In this document: one piece after another, positions 37,929 to 52,600 of the stretch
Numbering within the stretch: the stretch's first letter is position 1
Layout of the letters: every line of letters starts with the position of its first letter
Source: Nymphaea colorata
Lineage: Eukaryota > Streptophyta > Magnoliopsida > Nymphaeales > Nymphaeaceae
Length of the DNA: 64,000 nucleotides
NCBI RefSeq assembly: GCF_008831285.2
Contig: NC_045140.1
Location: 26,926,131 to 26,990,130 of the forward strand
Direction of reading: 5' to 3'
Translations under genes and position numbers: made by a program
The notes under the pieces: generated by a model
The model's database searches: none
The model's input: only the letters and a program-made list of their open reading frames with translations
Told to the model about the DNA's origin: nothing

Positions 37929-39871
37929 CGGTTTTCTTCACTGTAATTTACGAAATTATACATAAGTGTTGTACGTAGTGTGTACAATCTTGTTGATGTG
38001 ATGTTCATGCTCCCTCTGCCAGCGTTTGAAAAGAGAAATCCAATGAGGTCAATTAGCTAGGAACCAAACAAATTCTCTTGCTTTTACTTAAATTGAATCA
38101 ATTTTGATCCATTCGCTAAAAGCACGATTTATTTAAACTAGAAACCGGATCGTTGAAATTTCTTGATTCTTTTTACTTATAAATGGTAGAAGCTTGAGAA
38201 AAAGAAAAATCTCTAATCTAGAATATGTTCATTTGCAATGTATTGACCATAAAGTTTGGATTTGTAAGTTGCCATCTTGGCAGAAATCCAAAGAACCGGA
38301 CTCTTACAGAGAAATGCAGCTCGTTCGTCATGTAAACTTCTTCCAACATTAGAAAAGCATTTTAGTTAAGGTGATATTGAAACATCTGCATGACAGTCAT
38401 ACCGCTTATATAAAGCATATGTATCTTTCTACCCAGATCGGTTTTTTCTGTGTAATAAATGAACCTTGTTGCTGTCCCTTAGTCAGTGGTTTGGAATGGG
38501 CCCTTAACAGGATGAAAGATTTCGGGGACCCACTAAACCAACAAGAACAAACACTTTGTTGGTCCAAGATCGACAGTATTATTGGGCCGTCAACGATGAT
38601 GGCAGCATGTTCACCCGCTCTAAAGAGTAAGTATATCTTTTGAAAGTTTCTTTTCTTCTGTCAGACGTATCATTCCAAATGCGCATGAACTGTTCAATCC
38701 AGCGGCAAGATCGAACTGCCATTAATATCCCGAAGAAAGAAAAGATCACCAAGCCGATAGATTGAACCATCTCAGCCATCTCCCATCTGCCCACGATTGA
38801 TCTCTGTTGGATCTTTTTCCCCTTTCGTGAGCAGACAACAAAAAGATCTTTTTCTTTTTTGTCACGTCAGGGCTTGGTTGCGCTCATTGATCATCCACCA
38901 TAATTCGAGGCCTTTGATTTTATATCACGCGAATTACGTTCGATGGAAAGTGTCGGAAAAGAAAAGCAAGCAGGATGGACGGGTTAAAATGGTGGGCTGC
39001 TCATGGAATAGTGTGCAGTATACTCGGTCTGACACCAATAATTGTTTAGCCTTTCAACACCAGCAAACAGGGGCTAAAGGACGAAGAATGGAGGTGGTTG
39101 GTCTGGTTGGAGGTCCGTGCGACCTGCTTCCTTCTATATGATTCTTCGGCAGACTGTCATGCCTAATTTATGGCCCGTGTTCAGAACCGGGAAGACATGG
39201 CTTGGATCTTAATCTAGGAGGAGAAAACAAAATTTCAAACTCCGTATGAACGACAAGCGAAATTTCTGACATTGGTGAGCATATGTGACGAACTTGATTA
39301 TGACAACTATAATGGCGACTGAAAATATAGGTCATTTTCAAACGTCTTTGGCGAATCTAACGTTATGGTTCTTTTTTTATCGGCAGGCAAATACATGCAG
39401 TCGGCTTACTAGTAAACTCGCTTGAACTAAGTTCTTTAATCAAAAGTGGTAAACTTCAAAGTATTAGCATGGATAAAAATCCCAAACCGTCTAGGAAACC
39501 TATTACACATGATAGGTGGTAAACGGTTCAAGCTTCATTTTTTACAAAACACTTTATATATAAAGCGCGCGTCTTGTTAAAAAGGCGTATCTGAAGTATA
39601 TAAATAGACCCTAAGATTCTTCTAGCCAGTTGCCTCAATCTTTATATTTACATGGTTCTCGATCGGCTCAAGTTTCCAACCTCACTACCTAGCTCAGAAG
39701 CCGCGCTTAAGATCTTCAAGTTTCTTTGTCATCAGGAAATCACACTTAGAGCTTGAGGCTTAGAGACACCATTGGCAGCAGAAAACCCCAGCCCTAACAC
39801 CTCCGCCTTCAACTTCTACATCTACTTAGGCTTGCAGGAAGGTGGTGTCCATGACATGTGAGGACGGACAC

Positions 39872-39916
<45 letters not shown>

Positions 39917-40295
39917 CAAACCAGAAAGGAAGGCCTCATCTTTTTATTCAAAATTTTCAAGTTATATACATAAGATGGAAAGAAAAAAAAATCTCCACCT
40001 TGTGTGGAATAGGAGATCAACAAAGCAGAAAAGCTTACAACAAAAAAATAACAATACAAGGGAATTACATAATCGTATCATTTAATACCTCTTATCCGCT
40101 ACTGAACAAACTGGAGCATGAAGATAATAAATGCACAGTTTGGACATGAATTAGACTCACCAAGTTGGAGGAGGTTACGACTTCAATACTCAGACTGCTA
40201 CCAACATATGGCAGCATTCTTGGCCACGACGAATAAATGACATGGGAACTAGAAACAGCAGAGCACAAAGCCCAGCATATAGAAAATCACTATGG
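37929..40295. other. Intergenic region between OFP and the convergent IRE-type kinase gene
   Basis: 3' flanks of two convergent genes. Contains the 3' UTR of the OFP gene, AT-rich spacer, a GA microsatellite at 39876-39913 and the probable 3' UTR of the kinase gene near 40296. Short open frames at 38371 and 38797 match nothing I recognise. Confidence 0.5.
39876..39913. repeat. (GA)19 microsatellite
   Basis: Pure GA run about 400 bp past the kinase stop codon, so close to or within the 3' end of that gene; on the kinase strand it reads (TC)n. Confidence 0.85.
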
Positions 40296-43200
40296 CTACA
40301 GACCCTTTGCTCCACACGAAGTAGATGGTGGATCTTTTCCGTTCTGTGAAAGCATATCGTAATTGATTGATGCTAGCTGTGATAAGTTCTGCAGCGCAAG
40401 AACATGCCATCAGTGGTTGGAAGAAAACTAGAAGGCATCCACAACCAATATGAAACCCTCTCACAAAGACTAAAGTCTTAAAAGGATGTGATTTTACAAC
40501 AAATGATCTCAAAAGCAGACAGACAATGTGTCCAGAAAACAGTTAATAAATCACCTGCTTCGGGAGCACAGCAAGAATTACCTTTCCTGATTTACCACTA
40601 TGATCAAAATTTCCAAGAAAACCATATTATTATAGATGTATTGACAGAGTTTTGGATTGACAATTATTCAAATAAGAGCTTGACATTTTTAACGAATTAA
40701 TAATGTTTATAATTGGACCGATTATACATCCATTCTTCTAAACCTAAAGAGACCTACATTATTCTGGTGAGCGTTAAACTAACCAAAGGCCCGACTAGTT
40801 TTTCATAGGATTGATAGTGAGAAACTACCACTGGTTCACTATCTCACTTACAATGAAATTGAAGTCAAATGGATCACATTTAATATGCATTTGTCAGAAC
40901 TCTGACTTGCCTTGAAGGAGAAGCTTCCAAAGGATAGCTTGCGCGAAGATGAACGACCAAATCTTGACATATCGCCACATTCATCTCCCTGAAACATTAA
41001 AAAAAGTATCTTACTTTTCAAGAATAAACAGCTGCCAATCTTGGTGAAAGATGTAGCAAGCAGGTCATATACAGATCAGCAAAAATAAGGCCCTCATGCA
41101 ACGGAGGAAGCTTTGCAGTTAAATTTGAACAAATAATTCAAATAGTTTGCAAACTAGAAAAGAAATCAGTTGGTTAAAAAACACATACATCTGGTTCAGA
41201 GTCATTGCTTAATAAGCTTGACCCAGAAATAGTAGAAGCATCTTCACTTGAGCTTGGATCTTCTGCAGTTCGAGTAGACTCTTGAGAGCATTGAGAAACA
41301 AAATAACTAGTATCATCTGGATTATCAGGGTTCGGCACAAAGGCTGCCTACAAAGCAGAAATGGTGGATCTTCTCAGTAATACGATTAATATATATATAT
41401 ATATATATATATCTCAAAAGGAAGAAAGTTGTGAAAACAGAAGACAAGAAATGAACAAGAAGAAGAGCCACATAATCCCCCCAGCAATTCTCAATGCAAC
41501 AAAAGCCATCATGCTACACAGTCATCCATGCAATGGTAAAAACCAGACAGTAATGCTTGATTTCTTAACATGAACCAGCAGTGACATATCTCAACATCTA
41601 ACTTGGAATGCTTCTGAAGGCACAGTAACTAGATCCTACCTTCTGCAAAGCAAGGGTCTCCCAATTCGTGCCCTTAAAAAAAGGGTGTGCTTTAACCTGC
41701 ATATCAGACCATACTTAAGCACGATAATAATAAAATGTGATCTATTCACTTATATATCAAGTTGATTTCTACCTCTGGTGCTCCATTTGCTCCAAGACGT
41801 TGATCAGGATCTTGAACAAGAAGTCTGTAAACACCATATCCTTGAAGAATTTAACAGACAAGAAACTCATATACGCAAGAACACATGATAACATTTAAAT
41901 TGTAAGTTAAAAGCAATTTGACAAAATGATGAACTAATGAGAATTAAGTAGCAAGTACTTAAATATACAACTTGGTACTGCTAAAGTTCTAGAAATCACC
42001 ATCAATTAGAAAAATCATAACAAAGTGCAAGCTTCAGAAATTGCAACAAGAGTTGGTGATGGAAAAAAAAGAGGTGATTTTTATCCCTTTTTGTATTCAA
42101 TAATTGCTTAGAGAAACTGATTTAAAACCTAGCCTAGGGCTGCTAGTCACTAATAGTTCACAGTCAATCCAATATCCACAAGAGCAGGGATGGAGGCAGG
42201 GGAGGTAGCAGGGGCCTTGGCCCCTCCACAGACAAAAATTGATATGTAAAAATTTCAAAGTTTTAGTTGAACATATATACAAACTTTGAAAATTTCTATT
42301 TTGGCCCCTCTTAAAATTTTGAAACCACAGTTCGGCCCCTGCAATGAAAATTTCCTGGCTCCACCCCTGCACAACACACTAGAAAGTAATTTATGAAGAG
42401 TCATTCTACATTTGCTTATCCATTACATGCCTGGGAAATCTGCAATTGCAAGTGTTTGTTTGCATATGTTATAAGCTTAACAGAAGTAGATTACAATAAA
42501 TGTTCAGCTTCTAACAGATATCAATCTGATAATCCAAGGGCCATGAAGATGATGAATTTCATAATACTTTGTTTGATCAATTGAACTCTATCCACAGTAA
42601 TGATTGCAGAATGTATCTCAAAATTTCAAATCAGAAGACCTCTTTCATCTCAAATCATGAATTGAAGTTCTGTCAGTACCACTAATGATTATGAAGCCAC
42701 TTCTTTCCTGGCATAGGTGATTACTAACTACTAAAACAACCTCAAAGAAAGAGATCAGGAAGACTTGTATCCAACTGTATTAAGAAGAGGTTGAACCAGG
42801 AAAAGTAAATGACCTATGATAAGACCATTAATTCATGATCCAGAGAACAACTTTAAAATCTTAGTGGCACTTGCATTTTAAAAATAGTTCCTCATTCATT
42901 GCCCATGCTGAACACATCCCCTATGATAGATGGCATGCTAGCCCATAGGGAACCAACAAATATTTAAGATAAGCTGAAAACTTAGCAACAGAGTTTTATA
43001 TTAGTAAGACTCAGTCTAACAAATATCCGATGACCACATACAAGGTACGAGCACTTGACCAATTTATATGCACCATCTGCAGATTGGGGGGGAGGGGTGG
43101 AACATGTATATTAGGAATATAAAAACTAAAACGGCACTACACACACACACCTGCTGATTAAGTCCCTTGCCTCATATGACATTTCGCCAGGAACAGCTGG

Positions 43201-45509
43201 CCAAGGGATCTTCTGGTTCAGAATGTTGTCAAATATTATCTGGTAGAATAAGCAAACAGTAAGAAACAATTTACAGAAATTATCTTTAAAGTACACACAA
43301 AAACCAAGCAGGAAACTTATGAACATGCTAATAAAGATCTATGTGAAAAAAGAAAAGAATTATAGAGGCTCTGCATACGAATCCAAATACACAGGAGCAT
43401 GTCTAGCACCTGCATGTGCATGGACTGAATTCCTTTGCTGCATTCATGGACAAAGTTTAGCAATTTCTTCAATTTGGAGTAAATATATTAGAATAAGCAA
43501 AGCACACGGCTTGCTTAAACAGCCACGTTTGGCAATGATACATCATAATTTCAGAAGGAGCTACTGCAAAATGGCATGCAGTTCTACATGTTTAAAACAG
43601 GTTCCATTTGATGCTAACCTTGTGGGTTTCATTTGATTGTTCCATCAGAAGGAGAAGGAAGATATGGTAAACCCAACTTTGGAGCAATCATATTACGTTT
43701 GAAAGGGAAGCAAATAATAGCTTGTGACTTCATAATCAAATTCGCTATTACCATAGATAATCTGGGAATATGGGACGTAGACATAATTGTTGTCAAGAAA
43801 GTAAGTATCCCTGTCATCTAGTGCCAAACAAGTAACAATTTTCTGGCTTCCAAATTTTTTAGTATTACCATAAAGAACCTGAGAATATGAGATAGACATA
43901 ATTATTGTTAAAAATGCATTTGACTTCCCCATTATTTAGTGCAAATTGATGTTCATTATTTATAGCATGAGCAAATTAGAAGTTCAGGTTCTTCTCAAGA
44001 GTTAACAATATATCAGTAATACCTGTCGGATGCGACACTGGTACGGGTATGGGATGCCGTCAGACACCAATGTTATCTGTATCGTACGATACGCCGTATC
44101 GTATAGGTCGAAGAAACCTATACGATACTTGTTCGATACGCGTGCGTATCGTGCGATACGGGCGATACACCACCGTATCGTACTATACTGGAGAAAAATT
44201 AAAAAGGGGCCCAACGGCCCCTTTTTTGCGTGTTCTTTTAAAAGCTACGCTCCTCTCTCTCTCTCTTTTCTTGTTTCTAAACACTGCAAGAGACATGGGA
44301 GGGAGAGATTTTCTCCATTTGCATTAAGCTTTGCCGGTGAAGAACCTTTCTTTCTCGTTGTGGGGATAGTGGGGATGATTGACAAGGATTATTGTTGAAT
44401 CATGAAAGATGATAACTATATGTTTTGACTTTTGAACTTATGAATTATGATGTAATCGAATTCTCTTCGACTGCTTATTATGTTATTTTGAATGTCTCAT
44501 TTCTTATTTTGGAATGTGTTGTTCATACTTCATACTTCATATACATGAATGTTCTTTTAAATACATTTTTCATGATTTTTTCTGATCTTTGCTTGTTTTT
44601 TCGGATTTTTTTGGATTTTTTATGATTTTTTTCTATTTTTTATGATTTTTTAATATTTTTTAAAAATTAAAAAATTAATTTTACGATACGTTACAATACG
44701 TTTACGATACGTTACGATACGGCGTATAGGTCGGCCCTACTGATACGCGATATGCTACGCCTTTGATAACATTGTCAGACACAGCCCGAGTATGGGTCAA
44801 CACGCACCTGGGTACGGTCAATGGACCCATGTCCGTGTCCATCCAAAAATGGACTCGGTCAACATGTCCATTTAGAAAGATTTTTTTGTTTTGTATTTCA
44901 TTTTGAAAACGTTGCCGGGGTCTTTGTTTTGTTCTTCTCCGCCACCATTTGCTGAGGAAGAACTCTTGTGACCTCCAGTAGAAACGATTTGGGCAAATGT
45001 TGGCTGATTTGGGCAATTTTTCTTCCGGCAACCTACCTGCATCAACCATTATTCTTTTTATTATTGTTCTTAGTAGTATTTTTGTTTTTCTCCTCTTCTT
45101 CTATTGGTCTGTCATTTTTAATCTTTTTTATCTTCTTTGAAATTTATATTGTCTGCCCTTTCTCTTTTACATTTATATGCAATCATTCTCCACGATGTTG
45201 AATTGTTCCAGTATTTTCTGTATTTGGTGCCTAAATCTTGTATTTTCTATAACTGAGCCATTCCAGTTCAGCATTTAGCACTTAGATTCCAATTCCACAA
45301 TGTTGAGTCGTGTTTTGGATGTGAAAGTTCGACTAATGATCATATTTGAGTGTCTAGGAAGCTGCTCAGTTGTCCATATGTTTAAAGATTTTCATAGAAA
45401 CACACTGCTCCAAGAGCCATCGATATAAATTTTCTATGTTGTTTATTTGTTTATGTTGATATCTATTTTTTATTTTGATATATATTTTCTAAGCTTTTCT
45501 TTCTTGTTA

Positions 45510-45566
<57 letters not shown>

Positions 45567-46528
45567 GTCTTGTTCCAAGACAATGCCAGAAAACTCAAAG
45601 ACTGTGTCAAACTTTGCCTGACTCTCCATACGTATCAACCTTCATAGAAGTGATACCAAATATCTACTACTGACATACGAAGGGCTAACAGAACTAGATA
45701 TTACTCAATTTGAAAAACCTCATTATTTGGTAGATAATAAAAGGATTATAAATTACCTTAACCAAATTGGGATAAATTCTAATCATCCTGAATTAGACGA
45801 TATAATTTCTAATTTATCTAAGCTTGAAATATTGGGAGAAGATCTTCAAAGATATTGGGACAAAAACAAAGTCATTTGTAAATTGGATATAATAAATCCC
45901 GATCGAAGGATTAAAACTGCCAACATCAGACATTCTTTAGAAGAAGAAAGGGAAATGGATAAACATATCCAAAAGTTGTTAAAACTAAAAGTAATTCAGA
46001 AGAGTACAAGTCCTCAGTCCTCACAGGTCTTTTGCTTTTGAATAAGTTTGAGGAAAAACTAGAATAGTCATAAATTACAAGAGACTAAATGACAATACCA
46101 AGGATGATAGATATAACATCCTACATAAAGATACCCTAATCCAAAGAATCCAAGATAAAAAAATACTTTTCCAAATTTATCTGCGAAAGTGGTTTCTGGC
46201 AGGTTCGAATGGATAGCTCCTCTATTGAATGGACAGCCTTCACCTGTCCCAAGGACATTTGAATGGGTAGTCATACCCTTCGGATTAAAAAATGCACCTA
46301 GTGGACACACTAAAAAGAACAGGAAAAAGGAAGCAAGCAAACAGCAAAGGCAAGTAACCATTGCAGTACAGAAAGAAAAGACGAAACTATGGAGAAAGGC
46401 TTACGAGCTAGAAGCATGAGCCTCCTTTTACTGAACTGAAACTGTACAACCCTCTCAGAGAAGAGAGGTTATTCTTTAGCCAAAAGCCTTTTTCATCACA
46501 TAGTCATTTACATTGGAAAGAAAGAAAA

Positions 46529-46625
<97 letters not shown>

Positions 46626-49600
46626 CGCTCATACCCCCACACCCAAGTTTTTTGAAAATGGTCCGTACCCATACTCATACCGATACCCGCACTGGCACCC
46701 ATACCCGTACCTATGTGACATAGGTAGCAACCTTGTTTTCTTCCAGTTACCTCAATAAAATGTACAGTAGATATTGAAGACCTAATCTTATATTAATAAT
46801 CAAAAGGCATAAGCATGTTATCCCATCCTATATTTTGGTTTTACATGCTGTAATGGTAAGCAATTCTTATCTGACATGATAGCCTCTGTGACTGTTTGGT
46901 GTTGCAAGAAACTTCAAGCATCCATGAACAAACTCCATGATGGGTAGAGTACCATGTTGTGGGTAACTTTCTCATGTCTGCACATATTTTTAGTACAACA
47001 TGATTGTTGACGGTATCCAAATGTTCAGATAAAATATTGAGACTCGTAGATCATTCGCCCACTAGCAGTAGCAAGCCACTCAAAATCAACTATCTTACAA
47101 CTGCAACAGAGAAACTCCTTTCACATAGTACTTCAACCCTGCAATCCTATAATACTTCAACCATGCAATGAATGTAACAGGATCAGCTAAGATAAAAGCC
47201 TACATACTGCTTGACATGAACTACTGAGGTGAGTGCTTCTGAGCATTAAGCTAGAAAATAATCAGTAGCTACTCCACATCTTAAAGAACAAATCCTATAA
47301 TACTTCAACCATGCAATGAATGTAACAGGATCAGCTAAGATAAAAGCCTACATACTGCTTGACATGAACTACTGAGGTGAGTGCTTCTGAGCATTAAGCT
47401 AGAAAATAATCAGTAGCTACTCCACATCTTAAAGAACAAAATAAGTTGTACCCGAGAAATCAATACAGCATAAATGCAAAATCGTACCTCAGGAGATTGT
47501 GCAGTGAAAGGGGGGATTCCAGTTATAAACTCAAAAAGGATGATCCCTACTGACCACCAGTCTGAAGTACAGCCTGACCTCAAAATTCAGCAAGTTAATT
47601 TTCTGTCACTAACAAGGTAATCAGAAAAATCATGCAAAGAAACACTGTTCAACTGTCCACCATTAATATGAGATATTACCATGTTCTGTACCCAGTAATA
47701 TTTCAGGTGCCAAATAGTCAGGCGTGCCAACCGCAGGACCCTGATTTCTTTTCTTCTCACACTGCATACATTCGAGAGAAACTTGCAGGTTGTGCTCATT
47801 CACCTTTAGGGGACTACCAGTATCAGTTTCAACCAAACTAGCTGTGCTCTTCAGAAGGCCAAATTCTGAAAGTCCAAAATCTGTAAGCTGGAAATACATT
47901 GAGATAACAGAGATAAGCCAAGTCAGTTGTTTGAAACTTTGAAGAACTTCTACTGCAGAAAGTACTGGAAATGACACATACTGCACTTCTGCATATGAAG
48001 CCAAAGACCACATTTCTTGCACTAAGATCACTTTTAACAACAAGATTTCATGATCTAAATACATGAATTATAACTTGTAAGACCATATGGATGGTACTGT
48101 GACATTTCCATACCAATGAAGAATGCCTTTCTCTACTTTAAAATAGAAAATTGATAGAGAATCAGGTAGCCACATAAACAAACCTTAATGTGGCCATTGT
48201 GTCCAACCAAAATGTTGGCAGGCTTCAAATCACGATGCACTATCCCCATAGAATGAAGATATTCCAAAGCAAGGACCTGAAATAGCAAGCTTCACATATA
48301 TGAGGCAAGCCAATACCTGCAAACTGAAGGTAAAATATTTAGTAATATGAGATGATCACACGAACCAGCTCAGCAATGTATTTACGAGCCACATCTTCCT
48401 CCAAGCAACCAATATTTTTTAACAGTGAGAACAGGTCACCACCATTCAGGTATTCCATAACCAAATAAAGATTTTCATTGGAGGTGAATGAATAGAAAAA
48501 ACGCACCTGAAAAAGTTCAAAAGTCAGACGACATGACTAAAATCGTATCCAAACTGACATTATGCCATAACGGGTATAGCAACTAAAAACTTTCTGTTAT
48601 TTGTTGAACATACGCCAATTATGGCATTTTTTTGCACAAGTGGGGACATAAGATTTTCCTTATAGGCATGCAATGGACAACAATAATTTTTTTCAACACA
48701 CATGCACTCATCCAAATGCACGTGCACACACAGACATAACCACATGGCCACTAAAACGGATACATAACTAAGACGTGGGATCATGGATGCAAGTTGAATT
48801 GACCCAAACTCAATGTGAACATATAGATATGCTCAACATGGTTTACTTACCAAGGATCAAACCCGCAATTGTATCTTCTTTTTCATGATTCATCAAGTCT
48901 TTGCACATAGCTTGGTATTCATTTATAGTATTGAGTTTATGAAAGATCCAAATAAATTACTTAAGGAAATTGATTTCTATATAACAGTCTCATACATTGA
49001 CTAAGTATGAAGAACAACAAGATGAAGATGGCCTCTGCTTTACCAAACACAGGCCCTCCTCCTTGATGCAATCATCCCTACCATTTCTTCCTGCAAAGGT
49101 TGCTATGGTGGAGATTTGGAGAAAAACTATCAAGTGTGTTCATCCTCACATCACCCCACATGAATACCAGCAATGCAGATATGCATACATTAATATACTC
49201 CATTTAATGCAAGCAGCTGGGAGGCCAAGTCACATGGACTCTTCAAAACAGTCATCAAAACTGAGTAGGTAGGTGTAGGTGCAGCAACAGACAATTTTTT
49301 TCTTTTCATTGAATCATTGACAGAATCACAGCTTGTTAATTGTTAACTTTGTCGTTTGTATATGCATATGTCTTTTGTGTGTGTATCTATGTTTGTTGCA
49401 CACCCACACCCATGTCATATACGTGGAACAACGATGCATTTGACCTCATAATGGTCCTACTTATTCCATTCACTTTTGCTCAACAAGCTAGCCTGCAGAA
49501 CCCTAGGGGAAGCAAACCCGATTTGCAACAAACATCACGCATGGACTAGGATATATATCAGCTAAGCATGCCATGCCTCTACATTATGTGCAGTGGAAAT

Positions 49601-52600
49601 GAAAATTGCTCCATGGAGGCTATAGGAAATTACACCAACAAGAATGGTGCACAAAGAGATCCTACTTCCTACATATACATACTCGTCACAATAGCTGAAA
49701 ACTAAAGAGTAGTAGTCATAAATAAAAGTAAAACAAGTACTACTTTGTTGAAACTAATATCAGACGTAAACAAGATATGGAGTCACATTACCACAAAAGG
49801 ATTTCTGACAGTTATTAATATGTTCCTCTCTGCTAATATACGTTCAACACTATTCTTTCGTATCATATCCACTTTCCGGAGTACCTGAATTGAGAATTCA
49901 TTACCCAATTAATGAAGCATAACAGACTGCATATTCTATTAAAACCTACAAAACAGATATTTTGAGCCAATAGCTCTGTATTGAGCCACAACCTTGCCAC
50001 TTTGTACTATAAAGAGGCCTCTGCAGTTGCAGCCTTACTCAGGGTTTGCATCAACAAAGGGGGTAGATCTCCTAGAGGTCTGTTTGTATTCCATCAAACC
50101 CCCCAGAAAGAGAAAACATGAACAGTAGAAGCAAATAATCCTAATAGAACATAAAGCAAGACAATGTTGGAGCATGTATCCTTTAAAGAATAAGCTGGTG
50201 TGTGAAAACAAACTATTGGTGACAACATCTAGAAAAAACATGACCTGCATATAATACATGACATGAAACATCAGGTGTTCAAGCTAAAAACAGGCTCTTC
50301 AGGTGCTAATGAAGGCACCAAACTCTTGAAGTAGAAGACATGCAAGTTATATGGACCCAATCTTAATACAAAGGTGTGCACAAGTTAGCATATTTGCTAG
50401 ACTCATAGTAGCCTATTTCTAAGCGTTGCAAGTTTTCTGGAAAAGCATCTTATAGTGAAGGAAACAAATTGGAGTCAGATACAGGACTGAGACAGACAAC
50501 AAAACCATTGCAGCAGTTATTGCAGAAACAGTACAGATAAGAAGCTTATTAGCAGTTATGGGAGAATTAAATTTGAAAATATTGGCTGTAGCTTTGAAAG
50601 AAAAGTGGCATAGCACTAGTCATGAACCCCAGTTTTAATAATAGACAACAGAAACTTTAAATTGATTATAATTTTATTAAAGAATCAAGCAAAGAAAAGT
50701 TAAAGCGAGATATGCTGATCCAGAAACCTACTAAATATATTAATCAAAGACCTAATGGAAGAGATCAAGAGAGCATCAACATCTGGTTTTGAAAAAATTA
50801 TTACAAATTTAAGCATGATCTTAAATTTGAGGGAAGGATGCAAGTTGAACCCATCAAGGATGTTTTTATAATTCTGGTCACCACGACAGCTGTGTAATTT
50901 AAGCAAAAGAATCTTAAAATATAATGGCTCTTTCAACAAGTCAACTTGTGACTGCACCATGTTTCTGAAGCTTCTATGTACCTCATTCATTTTTTCTGTG
51001 TTCTTCATATTACTCTGTAGACAATTCATAACACAGACATGCATATAGTTGTCGGGTTTTTTCAGAGAGTTTACATCAGAAAGTTTTGTTATTTTCTGTA
51101 AAATCATGGCAATTCAAAAAATTAAACAAAGAAGCATACAAAAAATGATATAAAAAGAATTATCAAATTATGGGTTTTCTATTAAAAAAACCAAAATAAT
51201 TATTGAAATGTTAAAAGAAACCAAAAAACTATTTTCAAAGTACTGCAACAACTATTTTCTTCGTTTTTACAGAACCTCTATGTTTTAGTCATAATCAGAC
51301 CAGCATTCATATGATTGGGGTGGTGAGTTACAGGAACTAAATCTAATTTCTGTCCTACCTGATCCAGAACCAAATAAAATTGCCACCTGTATCATTTTCT
51401 GTAATGTTCAGACACATTAAAGAAGACAAAGGCAAAGGAAAAAGGGGGTGGGGATTTAAATTAGAGCCCCAAGTTAGATGAAAATAATGAGTAAAAGAGA
51501 AGTGAAGGTATTCAGACACCATAAGTTAACTATATCTGTTCTTTATTGTAAACTTGTCCTTTTCTTTTAATAAGAGATAGGTGATGCTGCTGAGACAAAA
51601 TCATAACCTTAAGTGCCCCACAAGCCCTGCAAACCCTTGAACGCATTCAAAAAATTCAGTAACCAGAATATCATTCAAGTGCATGGAAACACCCACCATG
51701 ATGATTTACTCATTATATTCTTTCTAACCCACCAGATAGAACTAAAAGTACCCATGCATCAACATGCAAGGACATGGATATTCGTACTGCACATGTATAA
51801 AGGACATTCAAATTCAACAAAGCCAATAGTGCAAGAACCTTTATAGCAAACAAATCACCCGTGGTCCGCTTTCTTGAAAGAAAGACTTTTCCAAAGGCAC
51901 CTTTGCTGATTGGCTTAATAATCTCAAAATCATCAATGGTTGTCCTTTCCTTCAATGGATAATTTAAGGGAGTAGAAGCCCCACTATCAGCATCCGTTGA
52001 ACACCCTGTATCATCTAAATCTTGAGCACTTCTTGTGTTCGTCATCTGGCCGGTGGACAGGAATTTCTCTCTGAACAACAATAGGACCCATATCAAATGC
52101 CAAAGCCTTAGTCAACCCTTGATACAGGATACAACACATGAACCAAAGTATGCTTAAGCAAATAGTGGGACTGGTCTCTGTGTGAGGTTAATGCAAAGGT
52201 GCAATTAAAACCTGTAATAGATTCCAGATCCAGCATGGTTAAAATTAGGGCTGGGTTTCCGGCCGGGCCAGGCGATTACCACAAGAAAATGGCAGGCCTG
52301 ATTGGACGACTGCCAGGCCCATTGCCGGATATCAGGCCGGGCACCTACTGGGTACCAGGCGAATCTCACTGTCCAGCACCCAGCCTAGCCAGGAAGTAAT
52401 ATAACCTTTTAAAAAAAAAATGTCTTTGAAAAAAAAGTGCCTACTATGAGGCCTCTTTAAAGGATAACAAAAAAGCTTGAGGGTGCATCCCCTTTATAGG
52501 AGTGTTCATCCATTCAACTCCTCAAAAGAAAAGATACAAGACTAAATTTCTTTTACCATTCTTTAACGAGAGGGCTCTTGAATCAGTGCACTCTTTTAGT

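Noticed and set aside
37334-37978. Several open frames antisense to or overlapping the OVATE gene
   Set aside because: Shadows of a GC-rich exon; the plus-strand frame has the OVATE domain.
40249-40512. 87-residue minus-strand open frame with a hydrophobic end
   Set aside because: It overlaps the last kinase exon in a different frame; splice phase and the [11 protein letters not shown] ending fix the other frame.
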